64,000 bases of DNA from Spirosoma linguale DSM 74 (GCA_000024525.1 CP001769.1:7225001-7289000); one strand, 5' to 3'. Shown: positions 45,162-53,727, numbered from the stretch's first letter. Translations and numbers: made by a program. The notes: generated by a model not told the origin, from the sequence alone.

Positions 45162-46409
45162 ATGAACCGTAGAAACTTTCTCAAACAGTCGGCTTTCACA
45201 ACGGCGGGCACTATGCTGATTCCGCACTTCCTGAAGGCATATGAGTCGCAAATGCTGGGCAAAGGCCCTGCGTCGACTGGTAAAATTCTGGTGATCGTAC
45301 AGTTATCGGGTGGAAACGATGGTCTCAATACCGTCATTCCATACCGAAATGATATTTACTACCGTGAGCGCCCTACTATTGCCATCCGGCCCGAAAAAGT
45401 GCTTCAACTCAACGACGAGATTGGTTTGCATCCGGCAATGGGACCATTGAAAGCGCTCTACGACGATGGCCTCCTGACGGTGATCAACAATGTTGGCTAT
45501 CCAAACCCCGACCGCTCTCATTTTCGCTCGATGGACATTTGGCAGACCGCCAGCGATTCCGACAAATACGTAAATACCGGCTGGGTAGGTCGGTATCTGG
45601 ACGCTGCCTGCGCCGGGAAAGCCCAGCAGCCATACCGCACCATTGAGGTCGATGACACCTTAAGTCTGGCCATGAAAGGCAGTGAGTTAAATGGTCTGGC
45701 CGTACTGGAGCCTAAAAAGCTGTACAGTCAAACCCGAAGCAGTCTCATTACGGGATTGAGCAAGGCAAATGGGCAGGGGCATGACGCGCACCAACCCGAA
45801 TCGGTGGCGTATCTCTATAAAACCCTGGCCGAAACAGTCTCTTCTGCCGACTATGTCTACGAAAAAGTAAACCGGACGAGCCAGCCAATCAGCCCGGTGC
45901 CCGCCGGTACTATTCTCGCAGCCTATCCGAATAACGAGTTAGGAAACCGGCTTAAAACCGTAGCACAGTTAATTCAGGCCGGCGTCGATACGAGTGTTTA
46001 CTACGTGTCTATTTCCGGCTTCGACACGCACATTAACCAGCCCGGTCAGCAGGAACGGCTACTGGGGCAATATGCCGAATCGGTTGGCGCCTTTATGACC
46101 GACCTGAAAACCGCCGGACGGCATAATGATGTGCTAATGATGACGTTCTCGGAGTTTGGCCGACGGGTGAAACAGAATGCCAGCAATGGAACCGACCACG
46201 GCACCGCTAATAATGTGTTTCTGATTGGGGGCGGACTGCCCGCCCGACGCGTTCTGAACGAAGCCCCAGACCTGACCAAACTAACAGACGGCGACCTGAC
46301 CTACTCGGTCGATTTCCGCCAGATTTACGCGACACTTCTTCACGATTATCTGGGTGCCGACGATGTCGCCATCCTGGGTCGAAAATTTGATAGTGTCAAG
46401 ATCGTATAA
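45162..46409 (+). CDS. DUF1501-family exported protein
   Basis: 415 residues. A twin-arginine-like start (MNRRNFLKQSAFTTAGTMLIP) suggests Tat export. The domain shows ILVIVQLSGGNDGLNTVIPY, NPDRSHFRSMDIWQTA, SISGFDTHINQPGQQERLLGQY and MMTFSEFGRRVKQNASNGTDHGTANN, patterns shared with alkaline-phosphatase/sulfatase-fold enzymes. The conserved Asp and His residues could bind metal. Function is not established. It is paired with the preceding DUF1800 gene. Confidence 0.87.
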   Translation: MNRRNFLKQSAFTTAGTMLIPHFLKAYESQMLGKGPASTGKILVIVQLSGGNDGLNTVIPYRNDIYYRERPTIAIRPEKVLQLNDEIGLHPAMGPLKALYDDGLLTVINNVGYPNPDRSHFRSMDIWQTASDSDKYVNTGWVGRYLDAACAGKAQQPYRTIEVDDTLSLAMKGSELNGLAVLEPKKLYSQTRSSLITGLSKANGQGHDAHQPESVAYLYKTLAETVSSADYVYEKVNRTSQPISPVPAGTILAAYPNNELGNRLKTVAQLIQAGVDTSVYYVSISGFDTHINQPGQQERLLGQYAESVGAFMTDLKTAGRHNDVLMMTFSEFGRRVKQNASNGTDHGTANNVFLIGGGLPARRVLNEAPDLTKLTDGDLTYSVDFRQIYATLLHDYLGADDVAILGRKFDSVKIV

Positions 46410-46599
46410 TGAATGCTGCATTGCACTGACTGGTTGACAAACAGCTTTTGCGCTGGTTTCTCAACTAAAGTTGTCGCATTCGGTTAAAACATAGAATAAA
46501 CCGACTGATTCAAAAGCCGGACAAAAAAAACGCCGAAATACGGCCAGAATCTGCTATAAACTCCGTTATTTCGCAGAGAGTCAATTCATATCTTTCTGA

Positions 46600-47082
46600 A
46601 TGGTAGGTATCATTATGGGCAGCCTCTCCGACCGCAAGGTGATGCAGGAGGCCGCCGACGTGTTAACAGAGTTAGGGGTAACCTGGGAAATGGACATTGT
46701 GTCGGCCCATCGTACACCCGAAAAAATGGTCGATTACGCGAAATCAGCCCGAGATCGTGGGCTGCGGGTTATCATCGCCGGAGCCGGGGGAGCCGCTCAC
46801 CTGCCGGGTATGGTAGCATCGCTGACAATATTGCCCGTTATTGGGGTTCCGGTTAAATCCAGCAATTCAATTGATGGCTGGGATTCTGTGCTGTCCATTC
46901 TTCAAATGCCCGGTGGCGTACCGGTAGCCACAATGGCGCTGGACGGGGCACGCAATGCCGGTATTCTGGCGGCCCAGATCGTTGGTACCTTCGATGAGGC
47001 CGTTGCCCGGAACCTGAGTCAGTTCAAAGAAAATTTAAAAGAAAAAGTGGCCGACATGAGTCGCCAGTTAACCAGACCTTAA
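46600..47082 (+). CDS. purE: N5-carboxyaminoimidazole ribonucleotide mutase
   Basis: 160 residues. Active-site motifs are IIMGSLSDRKVM, DIVSAHRTPEKM and IAGAGGAAHLPGMVA. It rearranges N5-CAIR to CAIR in purine synthesis. No purK is adjacent. TATCTTTC lies four bases before the ATG and is close to a -7 box, implying a very short leader (inference). The LysM gene follows after 18 bases and is probably co-transcribed. Confidence 0.95.
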   Translation: MVGIIMGSLSDRKVMQEAADVLTELGVTWEMDIVSAHRTPEKMVDYAKSARDRGLRVIIAGAGGAAHLPGMVASLTILPVIGVPVKSSNSIDGWDSVLSILQMPGGVPVATMALDGARNAGILAAQIVGTFDEAVARNLSQFKENLKEKVADMSRQLTRP

Positions 47083-47100
47083 CCCAATCCAGTTCTCGTT

Positions 47101-47913
47101 ATGGATGCCGACAATAAACCAGCCAATCCTCGTCCGGCCGGAAATTCCAGTTTACCCGCCATTACGCTTGTGGTGCTGGTGGGCCTGATTGCTGCCTTAC
47201 TTTACGTTGGTTACGGCTACATTACAGACGATACAAACGGTTCTGATGAGTTAACCAACGTGGCGCTCGATACGGTTACGCAGCAGCCATTGGCACAAAA
47301 TGAACCGGAAATGCTGATGACTCCTCAGGAGCAGGATACCTCTTCGCAGCCTGCCCCCGTCGATTTATCGCAGGCAACGCCACCCGCCGATGCTCCCGAA
47401 GCCAACGCCAAAGCCGAAGAAGTAGCCGAGGACAATCGGGAGACGACCAACGGTAAGCCCGGCCCTAACGAAACCTCGGTTGCCGAAAAATCGGAAGGGG
47501 CCCGGCCAAAAGTGGAAAAACCCGTTGAAAAAGCGAAGCCTGAAAAGCCTAAAACAGACGAGGTCGATAAAGCTAAAGTAGAGCGTGTGGCGGTCAAACC
47601 TGGTGGCGTATCGAGCACGTATACCGTTGGGGCCGGAGAAACTTTCTACGGCGTGGCGAATCGGTACAACATGAAAATAAACACCCTGAAAGAGCTGAAC
47701 CCCGGCGTATCGGAAAGCGATATCAAAGCGGGTGTTACGAAATTAAAGGTGAAAGCCATGGCTGTTCATACGGTTGGCGCGGGTGATGTATTACGGGTAG
47801 TAGCCCAGAAATACGGTGTCAGCAAAGAAGCGATCATGCGTGCTAACAAAAAAGATAAGGACATCGCCACCCGGGGCGAAAAGCTGATCATCCCCTTCCC
47901 TGACAAGCAGTGA
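47101..47913 (+). CDS. Membrane-anchored protein with two LysM domains
   Basis: 270 residues. An N-terminal TM helix (LPAITLVVLVGLIAALLYVGYGY) is followed by a long Pro/Ala/Glu/Lys-rich linker (about 50-170). Two LysM domains end it: YTVGAGETFYGVANRYNMKI (about 175-220) and HTVGAGDVLRVVAQKYGVSK (about 222-268). LysM binds peptidoglycan, so the protein probably tethers inner membrane to cell wall through a spacer (inference). Its stop codon lies within the large palindrome at 47911-48133. Confidence 0.85.
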   Translation: MDADNKPANPRPAGNSSLPAITLVVLVGLIAALLYVGYGYITDDTNGSDELTNVALDTVTQQPLAQNEPEMLMTPQEQDTSSQPAPVDLSQATPPADAPEANAKAEEVAEDNRETTNGKPGPNETSVAEKSEGARPKVEKPVEKAKPEKPKTDEVDKAKVERVAVKPGGVSSTYTVGAGETFYGVANRYNMKINTLKELNPGVSESDIKAGVTKLKVKAMAVHTVGAGDVLRVVAQKYGVSKEAIMRANKKDKDIATRGEKLIIPFPDKQ

Positions 47914-48133
47914 TTTTTTAGTAATAGGAGCGAGGTGCGAGTGATAGGAGGGCTGACGCGGGCGAGTTGGCGCGGGCATTGGCCCGTGCCTTTTATGTAG
48001 CCAGCATTCGCTGGCGGTAATCAATGAAGCGTCAGTAAACACTGACGAAATAAAAAGGCACAGGCCAATGCCCGCGCCAGATCGCTGGCGCCAGCCCTCC
48101 TCGCTCCTAATACTCACTCCTACTGAAAAATCA
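47911..48133. repeat. Large (about 220 bp) nested palindrome spanning two stop codons
   Basis: The outer ends match as AGTGATTTTT on opposite strands and include the stop codons of the LysM and DUF481 genes. A near-perfect inner stem pairs 47969-47996 (GGCGCGGGCATTGGCC...) with 48050-48078. Inside are further hairpins, CCAGC-ATTC-GCTGG (48001-48014) and CGTCAGT-AAAC-ACTGACG (48030-48047). It can form a branched, rRNA-like fold and probably ends both convergent transcripts. Confidence 0.75.
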
Positions 48134-48982
48134 CTTCCGCTCGTACACCAGACCCAACGTAAACCGGAAATCGTTGTTTTTCAGGCCCGCAGCTATTAGG
48201 CTCTCGTAGGCGTTGGCAACGGTTGAGCGCAGGCTCGTTGTGTTAGTAAGTTTAACCTGTACGCTTAAGCTGGCATTCCACCGGACGTTATACTGGCCCA
48301 GAGCGGGTTGGTAAAAGGTAGTGTGGGTAATTTTGAAGCGGTCTTTGTCGAAGGAGTACTCACCAAACAGACGCAGAGAATTACGGACGATGGAAATGTC
48401 GTTGAGTTCAACAAAATCGGTCCGTTCATGCATCAGAACATCAGTAATGGAGATGTAGGCTCGCTGACGATTCAAAAGCTTATAGCCAAACCCGCCTGCT
48501 ACCGTCCAGCGGTGGTTGATCTGCCGAAGATTACTTCGCTCATAGGAGCCAAAAGCCAGGTAATATAACCGTTTTTGCGATCGATAGGTTGTTCGAAAAT
48601 CGCCAAACCACTCCCGTTCGGCCAGTAGTTGATTTTGCTTTCCATACACAAACGACGGATTACTGGACAGCTTGAAATAGTTGCTCAGTTGGTAATCCAG
48701 AGAACTGGCTAATTGAAGCAGGGTGCGGTTCACGTTGCCCGCTGTTACGGTGCCGTCTGCACTGAAACGGTAACGGAAGATGCGTGTTATGGGCTTTGGT
48801 AATTTGGTCGAGTCTATTTTGGGCTGCACAGCAGCGGTTGTACTCGAATCGGTTTGGCTGACGTTGCTGGAGTCGGGCGTTGACGGACGAAGCGGGTCCG
48901 GCTGTTCAACAATCTGAGCATAGGAGCCAAAATGAGTAAGGGAAAACACCAATAAGAGAACGGCCAGAGGGAGGTTTTTCAC
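48131..48982 (-). CDS. DUF481-family outer-membrane protein
   Basis: 283 residues with signal peptide (LPLAVLLLVFSLTHFGSYAQ). A Ser/Thr/Pro linker precedes the DUF481 region, rich in alternating beta strands (FRYRFSADGTVTAGNVNRTLL; YLAFGSYERSNLRQINHRWTVAGGFGYKLL; FRFTLGLVYERK). The family forms outer-membrane beta-barrels of unknown cargo; the final residue is charged rather than aromatic. The start is GTG at 48982. It converges on the LysM gene and is divergent from the oxidoreductase. Confidence 0.8.
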   Translation of the reverse strand: MKNLPLAVLLLVFSLTHFGSYAQIVEQPDPLRPSTPDSSNVSQTDSSTTAAVQPKIDSTKLPKPITRIFRYRFSADGTVTAGNVNRTLLQLASSLDYQLSNYFKLSSNPSFVYGKQNQLLAEREWFGDFRTTYRSQKRLYYLAFGSYERSNLRQINHRWTVAGGFGYKLLNRQRAYISITDVLMHERTDFVELNDISIVRNSLRLFGEYSFDKDRFKITHTTFYQPALGQYNVRWNASLSVQVKLTNTTSLRSTVANAYESLIAAGLKNNDFRFTLGLVYERK

Positions 48983-49089
48983 AGAAAGCTGAGATGTTGA
49001 GGGCGCAACTTAGAAAAAAAAGATACATTTGACGGCTGACCGGTCGGTCAATTTATCCTATAACCAACTACTTTTTTACGCCTTTTACC

Positions 49090-50055
49090 ATGACTCGCTG
49101 GGGAATTTTAGGACCGGGCCGTATTGCCCATAAATTCGCACAGGACCTGCTTACGCTGCCCGATGCTCAACTGTATGCCGTTGCTTCCACTAACCTGCAA
49201 CGCGCCGAAGAGTTTGCCAATCAATACAATGCCCCCCATGCGCTGGGTTCGTACGAAGAACTTTTATCACTCCCCGATCTGGATGTGGTTTACGTGGCGA
49301 CCCCCCACATCAAGCACCACGAAAATGCATTGATGTTGCTTAAGGGAGGGATACCCGTGCTGGGCGAAAAACCATTTGCCATGAATGGTGAGGAGGTTCG
49401 CGAAATGGTCGAACTGGCCCGGGCAAAGGGTATATTCCTGATGGAGGCCCTCTGGAGCCGGTTTATGCCGGGCGTGGTCAAAGCGCTGGAGTTGGTTCAG
49501 GCGGGGGCCATTGGCAAGGTGGTTTCCGTAAAAGCTGATTTTGGTTTCAGAGCGCCTTTCTCGCCCGAAGGCCGCCTGTTCGACAAAGCGCTGGGTGGTG
49601 GTTCGCTGCTCGACATTGGTATTTATCCGCTGTTCTTTTCCTACCTGATGCTCGGCAAGCCCGAAACCATCAAAGCCTCCGCCATTTTTGGCTCGACGGG
49701 GGTCGATGAGCAATGCGGTATGGTGCTCACCTACGCCGATGGGCAAATTGCTTTACTGGACAGTACCTTACAGGCAAAAACGGATTGTATCGGTCTGATT
49801 CAGGGCGAAACGGGTCAAATTCGTGTACACGGCCGTTTTCACGAAACGATGGCTGTTTCGCTGGAACCAGCCGAAGGGGAACCTACCGTATTTGACTTTG
49901 CCCGCACCACCCACGGGTATGATTACGAAGCGGCCCACGTAATGCAGTGCCTGGCCGAGGGAAAAACCGAAAGCCCGCTCTGGTCGCTCGACGATAGCCT
50001 GAACCTGATGGCACTGCTCGACGCCGTTCGGGCCGAAGCGGGAATTGTTTACTAA
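49090..50055 (+). CDS. Gfo/Idh/MocA-family oxidoreductase
   Basis: 321 residues. An N-terminal Rossmann NAD(P) site (WGILGPGRIAHKFAQDL) and GEKPFAMNGEEVREMVELA (with the conserved EKP Lys) mark the family. The C-terminal substrate domain has LGGGSLLDIGIYPLFF. It resembles dimeric dihydrodiol/sugar dehydrogenase-like members. Substrate unknown, probably a sugar or cyclitol. Before the island inserted, purM may have been its direct neighbour, because a decayed purM start lies 98 bases downstream. Confidence 0.9.
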   Translation: MTRWGILGPGRIAHKFAQDLLTLPDAQLYAVASTNLQRAEEFANQYNAPHALGSYEELLSLPDLDVVYVATPHIKHHENALMLLKGGIPVLGEKPFAMNGEEVREMVELARAKGIFLMEALWSRFMPGVVKALELVQAGAIGKVVSVKADFGFRAPFSPEGRLFDKALGGGSLLDIGIYPLFFSYLMLGKPETIKASAIFGSTGVDEQCGMVLTYADGQIALLDSTLQAKTDCIGLIQGETGQIRVHGRFHETMAVSLEPAEGEPTVFDFARTTHGYDYEAAHVMQCLAEGKTESPLWSLDDSLNLMALLDAVRAEAGIVY

Positions 50056-50056
50056 T

Positions 50057-50147
50057 ACAGAGGAAAAGAGGGAATAAAGGGAGTAGAAGTCGTAAAGCGC
50101 TGGTGTTCCTCTTATTCCCTATCTATCCCACTAATTCTTTTCTCCTT
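50057..50147. repeat. Imperfect purine/pyrimidine palindrome after the oxidoreductase gene
   Basis: The left arm (about 50059-50090) is purine-only in long runs (AGAGGGAATAAAGGGAG). The right arm (about 50106-50147) is pyrimidine-rich, and TTATTCCCT is complementary to AGGGAATAA. It fits the same 7-base-unit family of gene-end palindromes. Confidence 0.5.
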
Positions 50148-50206
50148 TGTGGCATGGCTAATTGGTATGCCACAAAGGAGTTTCTACCAGTAAAGAAGAC
50201 GTTCAC
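50145..50206 (+). pseudogene. Decayed 5' end of purM
   Basis: The stretch TTTGTGGCATGG through GACGTTCAC parallels the start of intact purM at 55932-55993. They share GGCATG, TATGCC, GGAGTTT and a 20-base identical block (50187-50206 = 55974-55993, CCAGTAAAGAAGACGTTCAC). A base gap shifts the frame, so the copy encodes only about 20 residues before a stop. Similarity ends abruptly at 50206, at the left edge of the IS110 region. It looks like the original purM start, or a duplicate of it. Confidence 0.7.
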
Positions 50207-50349
50207 TCAGGCATGAAAACTGTCGCAGAGAACCCACTTTGTAAGTTGACCCAAGCTGGTCCACCCAACGCCCACATGAGGGCTGATGGTGAGAAACGAG
50301 CCTTTACACACCTGCCGGGATGTACGCATGCTTTCTAACCAACTCGTAA

Positions 50350-51705
50350 TCAAGCAGTCTGAAAGTCCACCGTCCAGCCCAAATCTTGAATCGAGATACC
50401 AAACTTATGCAGATTTTTCTTGATTTTGCGGATCTGCATCACCTTTACTTGTTCCTGATCCCGTTCCAGCTTTTCGGGTTGGTAAGCTTCCCCTCTTTTC
50501 AACATCGTATAGACCAGCACGGCTAACTTTCTTGCTGTGGCCGTGATGGCTTTTTTGCGGCTGGATTTGAAGGCTACCCGCCGAAAGAAGTTCACCAACG
50601 GATTGGAGTCCTTCATGTTACCAATCGAATTAGCCACCTGACGGAACGTATTGGGCAGATTCGATTTGTTCTTCAAAGTCTTGCGCGACAGTAGTTTACC
50701 CCCAGATGCTTTATTATTGGGAGTAAAACCCAACCACTTGGCAAACGCTTTTGCTGAGTTAAAACGGTGGATACTTTCGCCTACTTCACTCATCAATGTT
50801 AGGATGGCCGTGCGACCAAAGCCTGGTATCTCATGCAAATTGACCCCTAACATCTGCCGAGCATACTGTTCCACCGCTACTTTAGGTGCATTCCTGTGCT
50901 TACGAGGCTTCTTTTTAGTCGCTTCGGCTCTAGGCAAATGTTGAGTATGCTCTGTGAAGAGTCGGTCTAACTCGGCATCCAACCGGGTCATTTCAGCCTG
51001 AACGGCCTGATAAAGCCGGTAGGACGACTGCACTTGTAGTCGTATACTAGGTGTCCAATTTCCCGTTAGCAATTGGGTAAGTTCGGCAGGTGTCTTCTTA
51101 CAATGTTTATCAACCAGGGCCGCCAGAATTGCCCCGTCCTCTTCGCCCTCACAAATTGCCTTGATGATCGCCAAGCCCGACACGGAAGTGGAATCGGTCA
51201 AGGTGGCATCTAAGCGCACATTGATCAGCCGAAGCGTCTTTTGGATGCGCCGGATGTAGTCAGCCCCATCTTCAATGAGGCTTTGGCGCATCCGCACCAG
51301 TGGCCGAATGGTGGTAGCAAACTCATCGGTGATGAAAATAGGGGGTAGTAAACCTAACTGATGCAGGGTTCGGATATGGATGGCATCTGACACGTCTGAC
51401 TTGAAGCGTCGGTAGTTTTTGGTGTTGGCTCCAGCTGTAACTAACACGTCAAAGCCTTCCTGTTGGAGGACGCTCACCAGTGGTTTTTCGTAGCCTCCGG
51501 TGGCTTCCATAGCAACGTGCTGAACGTCATTCTCTTTGAGAAAAAGCGCGATCTCAAAAAGGGCTTTAGTGGAAACGCCAAACTCTTTGACGTCGGTTTT
51601 GGGATTGTCTCCCACGGCTACGACGTGAAACTTGGAGCCAATGTCAATGCCTGCCACCTGCTGATGAATGACAGGCATTTGCTGATAGTTAAGCTGTTCT
51701 TTCAT
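50350..51705 (-). CDS. IS110-family transposase (DEDD type)
   Basis: 451 residues. The N-terminal DEDD domain shows VAGIDIGSKFHVVAV (first Asp), HVAMEATGGYE (Glu) and KSDVSDAIHIRTLHQLG (last Asps). A helical middle with a basic linker (ATKKKPRKHR) precedes the transposase_20 domain (LHEIPGFGRTAILTLMSEVG, then FAKWLGFTPNNKASGGK with the family's serine region). It is about 100 residues longer than the right-hand IS110, with a longer linker and an extended C-terminus. It appears intact. Related enzymes use a bridge RNA encoded in the flanking non-coding DNA. Confidence 0.93.
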   Translation of the reverse strand: MKEQLNYQQMPVIHQQVAGIDIGSKFHVVAVGDNPKTDVKEFGVSTKALFEIALFLKENDVQHVAMEATGGYEKPLVSVLQQEGFDVLVTAGANTKNYRRFKSDVSDAIHIRTLHQLGLLPPIFITDEFATTIRPLVRMRQSLIEDGADYIRRIQKTLRLINVRLDATLTDSTSVSGLAIIKAICEGEEDGAILAALVDKHCKKTPAELTQLLTGNWTPSIRLQVQSSYRLYQAVQAEMTRLDAELDRLFTEHTQHLPRAEATKKKPRKHRNAPKVAVEQYARQMLGVNLHEIPGFGRTAILTLMSEVGESIHRFNSAKAFAKWLGFTPNNKASGGKLLSRKTLKNKSNLPNTFRQVANSIGNMKDSNPLVNFFRRVAFKSSRKKAITATARKLAVLVYTMLKRGEAYQPEKLERDQEQVKVMQIRKIKKNLHKFGISIQDLGWTVDFQTA

Positions 51706-52291
51706 ATTTCGAAGGGAATAAAACGTGAAAAATGGCTATCAGCGGGCTATTATTGAGAACAGAAAGTCGGATGTACGGGGTAGTCAGGGTCACTGACTCC
51801 ACCAGTGGGGTTTTCAAGGAACCCAATAGGCAGGCCCATTGGGTTACGAATAGCTAAATCGGGTGGTTGGGCGGGTTGAACAGCACCAGAAATGAGGTAC
51901 GATTTTCCCATTGAAGGGCTACTGATAGCGCATGAAAGTTAGTCATTGCTGCCTAATTTTCATGCGTTTGCCGGGGGTTTGTTCGCGCGCGAACACGGTG
52001 GTGGTTGGGCTGAAAACTCTCCTCGGGGACGTGCATCTTGTCACAGGTAGCCTGCCTAAGCGTAGCGAACACAACGCACTTCCAAGCCTATTTATATCCA
52101 ACGGAAAAGTATTTATGAAGAAGGAGAATTTGAAACTCGTCAGCCCGTAACTGGTGATAGATTTTGCTCTAAAGTTGAATAACTTCCAACTGCTTCATAT
52201 TATTCCGTCCGACAGTGCAAATGTTGATTAATATACTGCTATTCAATCATTTTCGTCCACCCTTTTTTCATAAATACTTTGTTAGCTGCCG
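51706..52291. other. Non-coding stretch: IS110 flank and junction to the AT-rich cargo
   Basis: 586 bases. It holds the candidate bridge RNA, the stem-loop at 51929-51966 and the perfect palindrome GTTCGCGCGCGAAC (51981-51994). From about 52090 the sequence turns AT-rich. A 72-codon plus-strand frame at 51932-52150 starts within the stem-loop and looks like chance. Confidence 0.5.
51735..51945 (-). ncRNA. Candidate bridge RNA of the left IS110
   Basis: The non-coding segment just upstream of the transposase start is hairpin-rich: AGTCAG/CTGACT (51782-51798), GGGTT/AACCC (51808-51824) and CCCAAT/ATTGGG (51822-51843, an alternative partner). IS110 elements encode a guide (bridge) RNA at such a position in characterised members. 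That this segment is transcribed, and its limits, are inference. Confidence 0.35.
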
Positions 52292-52879
52292 TTATTTCTT
52301 TCGGAGTAGATATTTTAGAAGTACACCAATAGTCCTGTCCTCTTTTATTCTGCCGTCTAAACACATTGTTATTACTTCTTCATATGAATACCATTCAGGG
52401 TAAATAATTTCAGCGAATTCCGTTTCATTTCCCTTATGCGCCATATCAAATTCATCTACAATATAGTAATATAAATCCCACTCCATTGTCGCACCCGAAG
52501 TCGATTTGTAAAATAAAGTTTGATTTTTTACAATAATTCCAGTTTCCTCTAATCCTTCATTCTTTACAGCTTCTATTGATTTTAAAATTATTTCATTTTC
52601 ATCATCGATAAATTTCAAATATTCATCCATTGTATCGAATATTTTACCCCCTGCTATTCTATAATCCCAATCTTGTAATTCTGAACGAAATTCCCTTGTC
52701 AGAAGCATTTTGCCAGCTTTAATAATCATTAATCTTACGCCTGGTGGGCGTCTGGCAATTTCAATCTTAAAGGTTTGTATTTTGCCATTTTTTAAAAGTT
52801 CAAACTCTCTATCAATTACTTCAACGAGTTTCCCCCTGAATTTTTGCGTATGTCCTAACCTTTTTATGTATTCTTCCAT
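52292..52879 (-). CDS. NUDIX hydrolase, divergent ADP-ribose pyrophosphatase-like
   Basis: 195 residues. GGK (77-79) and AVKNEGLEETGI (about 104-115) correspond to the two halves of the NUDIX box, but about ten extra residues lie between them. The REUxEE core reads KNEGLEE, so the first Arg-Glu is altered. The upstream strand (FKIEIARRPPGVRLMII) resembles ADP-ribose/GDP-mannose pyrophosphatases. The enzyme would cleave a nucleoside diphosphate linked to X, but the changed box may shift specificity. It is the last gene of an AT-rich three-gene operon, two bases after the two-TM gene. Given the adenylyltransferase at the front, a NAD-like or adenylylated compound is a reasonable guess at substrate. 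Confidence 0.7.
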   Translation of the reverse strand: MEEYIKRLGHTQKFRGKLVEVIDREFELLKNGKIQTFKIEIARRPPGVRLMIIKAGKMLLTREFRSELQDWDYRIAGGKIFDTMDEYLKFIDDENEIILKSIEAVKNEGLEETGIIVKNQTLFYKSTSGATMEWDLYYYIVDEFDMAHKGNETEFAEIIYPEWYSYEEVITMCLDGRIKEDRTIGVLLKYLLRKK

Positions 52880-52881
52880 GA

Positions 52882-53727
52882 TTAATAATTGAAAACTTTG
52901 TTGTGAATTTCGGTAATTTTTTGTTTACAGCTTGGATGTCCGCAAATGTCGATATTCATTAATTTTTTACTGTTTTTCTGATTTTCTACTAACTCAAACG
53001 AATAGTCTTTAAAAAGTTTGTCAAATTCATTATTTAATTCCTCGCATAATGAATTGTGTCCACCTATTACTTTTAGCATTCTTGATTTTGAACCTGATGT
53101 ACTATCATCATAATGATTAAATAAAAGAACTTTGTCTTCACTTTGTTGTCTGAAAATATAAAAACGCCATTCCTTTTCATCATCTGCTGTGTAAAACCTT
53201 ACTGATATTTTTTCATTTGCATTTGGATTTTGATTATGCTCTTTAAAAAGTTTTAAAACTTTAAAAAGGTCTTCTATGTAGTCTTCTTTTGCCTTTAAAT
53301 TTGCCTTTGCTCGCTGTATGATATGGCTTGACCTTAAACATGGGTAATGTAATAGTACCTTAACTATTTTAGGTTCATTATATTGATTTACAAAAAAACA
53401 TTTATTGAAAATTCCTGTTTTTTCATGGAACAAACCATATCCTCTTGTAACTTTAATTTTTATTTCATCTGATTTCTTATATTCCTGTTCGATTAAATTA
53501 TTCAAATCTGCCTTACTCCACAAGCCCCTGAATCTACCAATGCTATACATTCTGATATATGACAACATGAGAGGTAAATACATTTTAAAAACAAAGAAAA
53601 AAAACAATAAGATACAAATAGCTATCGCTGTTAGATAAATGTAGTCATTAGTGTACTTTGTGGTTATGTAAGTTGCAATTATACTTGCAAAGATTCCAAG
53701 TAAAAAATTCAGTAAATCTTTTCTCAT
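52882..53727 (-). CDS. Two-TM protein with large cytoplasmic domain, unknown
   Basis: 281 residues. Two TM helices lie at the N-terminus (about 6-22, LLNFLLGIFASIIATYI; about 30-53, IYLTAIAICILLFFFFVF). The rest (about 65-281) is soluble, alpha/beta and unfamiliar: IKVTRGYGLFHEKTG, IVKVLLHYPCLRSSHI, ISVRFYTADDEKEWRFYIF, NHYDDSTSGSKSRMLKVIGG. Repeated R/H/D/S-rich loops suggest a ligand-binding or PLD-like fold without an obvious catalytic HKD pair. The layout (short 2TM pore or anchor plus sensor domain) is that of membrane effectors in nucleotide-signalling defence operons, but this is analogy. It overlaps the upstream gene by four bases (ATGA). Confidence 0.6.
   Translation of the reverse strand: MRKDLLNFLLGIFASIIATYITTKYTNDYIYLTAIAICILLFFFFVFKMYLPLMLSYIRMYSIGRFRGLWSKADLNNLIEQEYKKSDEIKIKVTRGYGLFHEKTGIFNKCFFVNQYNEPKIVKVLLHYPCLRSSHIIQRAKANLKAKEDYIEDLFKVLKLFKEHNQNPNANEKISVRFYTADDEKEWRFYIFRQQSEDKVLLFNHYDDSTSGSKSRMLKVIGGHNSLCEELNNEFDKLFKDYSFELVENQKNSKKLMNIDICGHPSCKQKITEIHNKVFNY

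Larger units (their letters stand above)
50207..51966 (-). mobile_element. IS110-family insertion sequence (left), approximate ends
   Basis: A transposase gene is flanked by non-coding structured sequence on both sides. The left limit is placed where similarity to purM stops. The right limit is placed after the CGCATGAAAGTTAG/CTAATTTTCATGCG stem-loop (51929-51966). IS110 elements lack long terminal repeats, so these ends are estimates. Confidence 0.5.

Noticed and set aside
51932..52150. 72-codon plus-strand frame between the left IS110 and the cargo
   Set aside because: It starts inside a stem-loop, runs through the CG palindrome and crosses a composition change. It shows no family motif or promoter.
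52270..52300. TTTGTTAGCTGCCGTT just after the NUDIX stop, resembling an integron attC core
   Set aside because: I could not find the matching outer core (GTTRRRY) and stem at a sensible distance, and no integrase is near.
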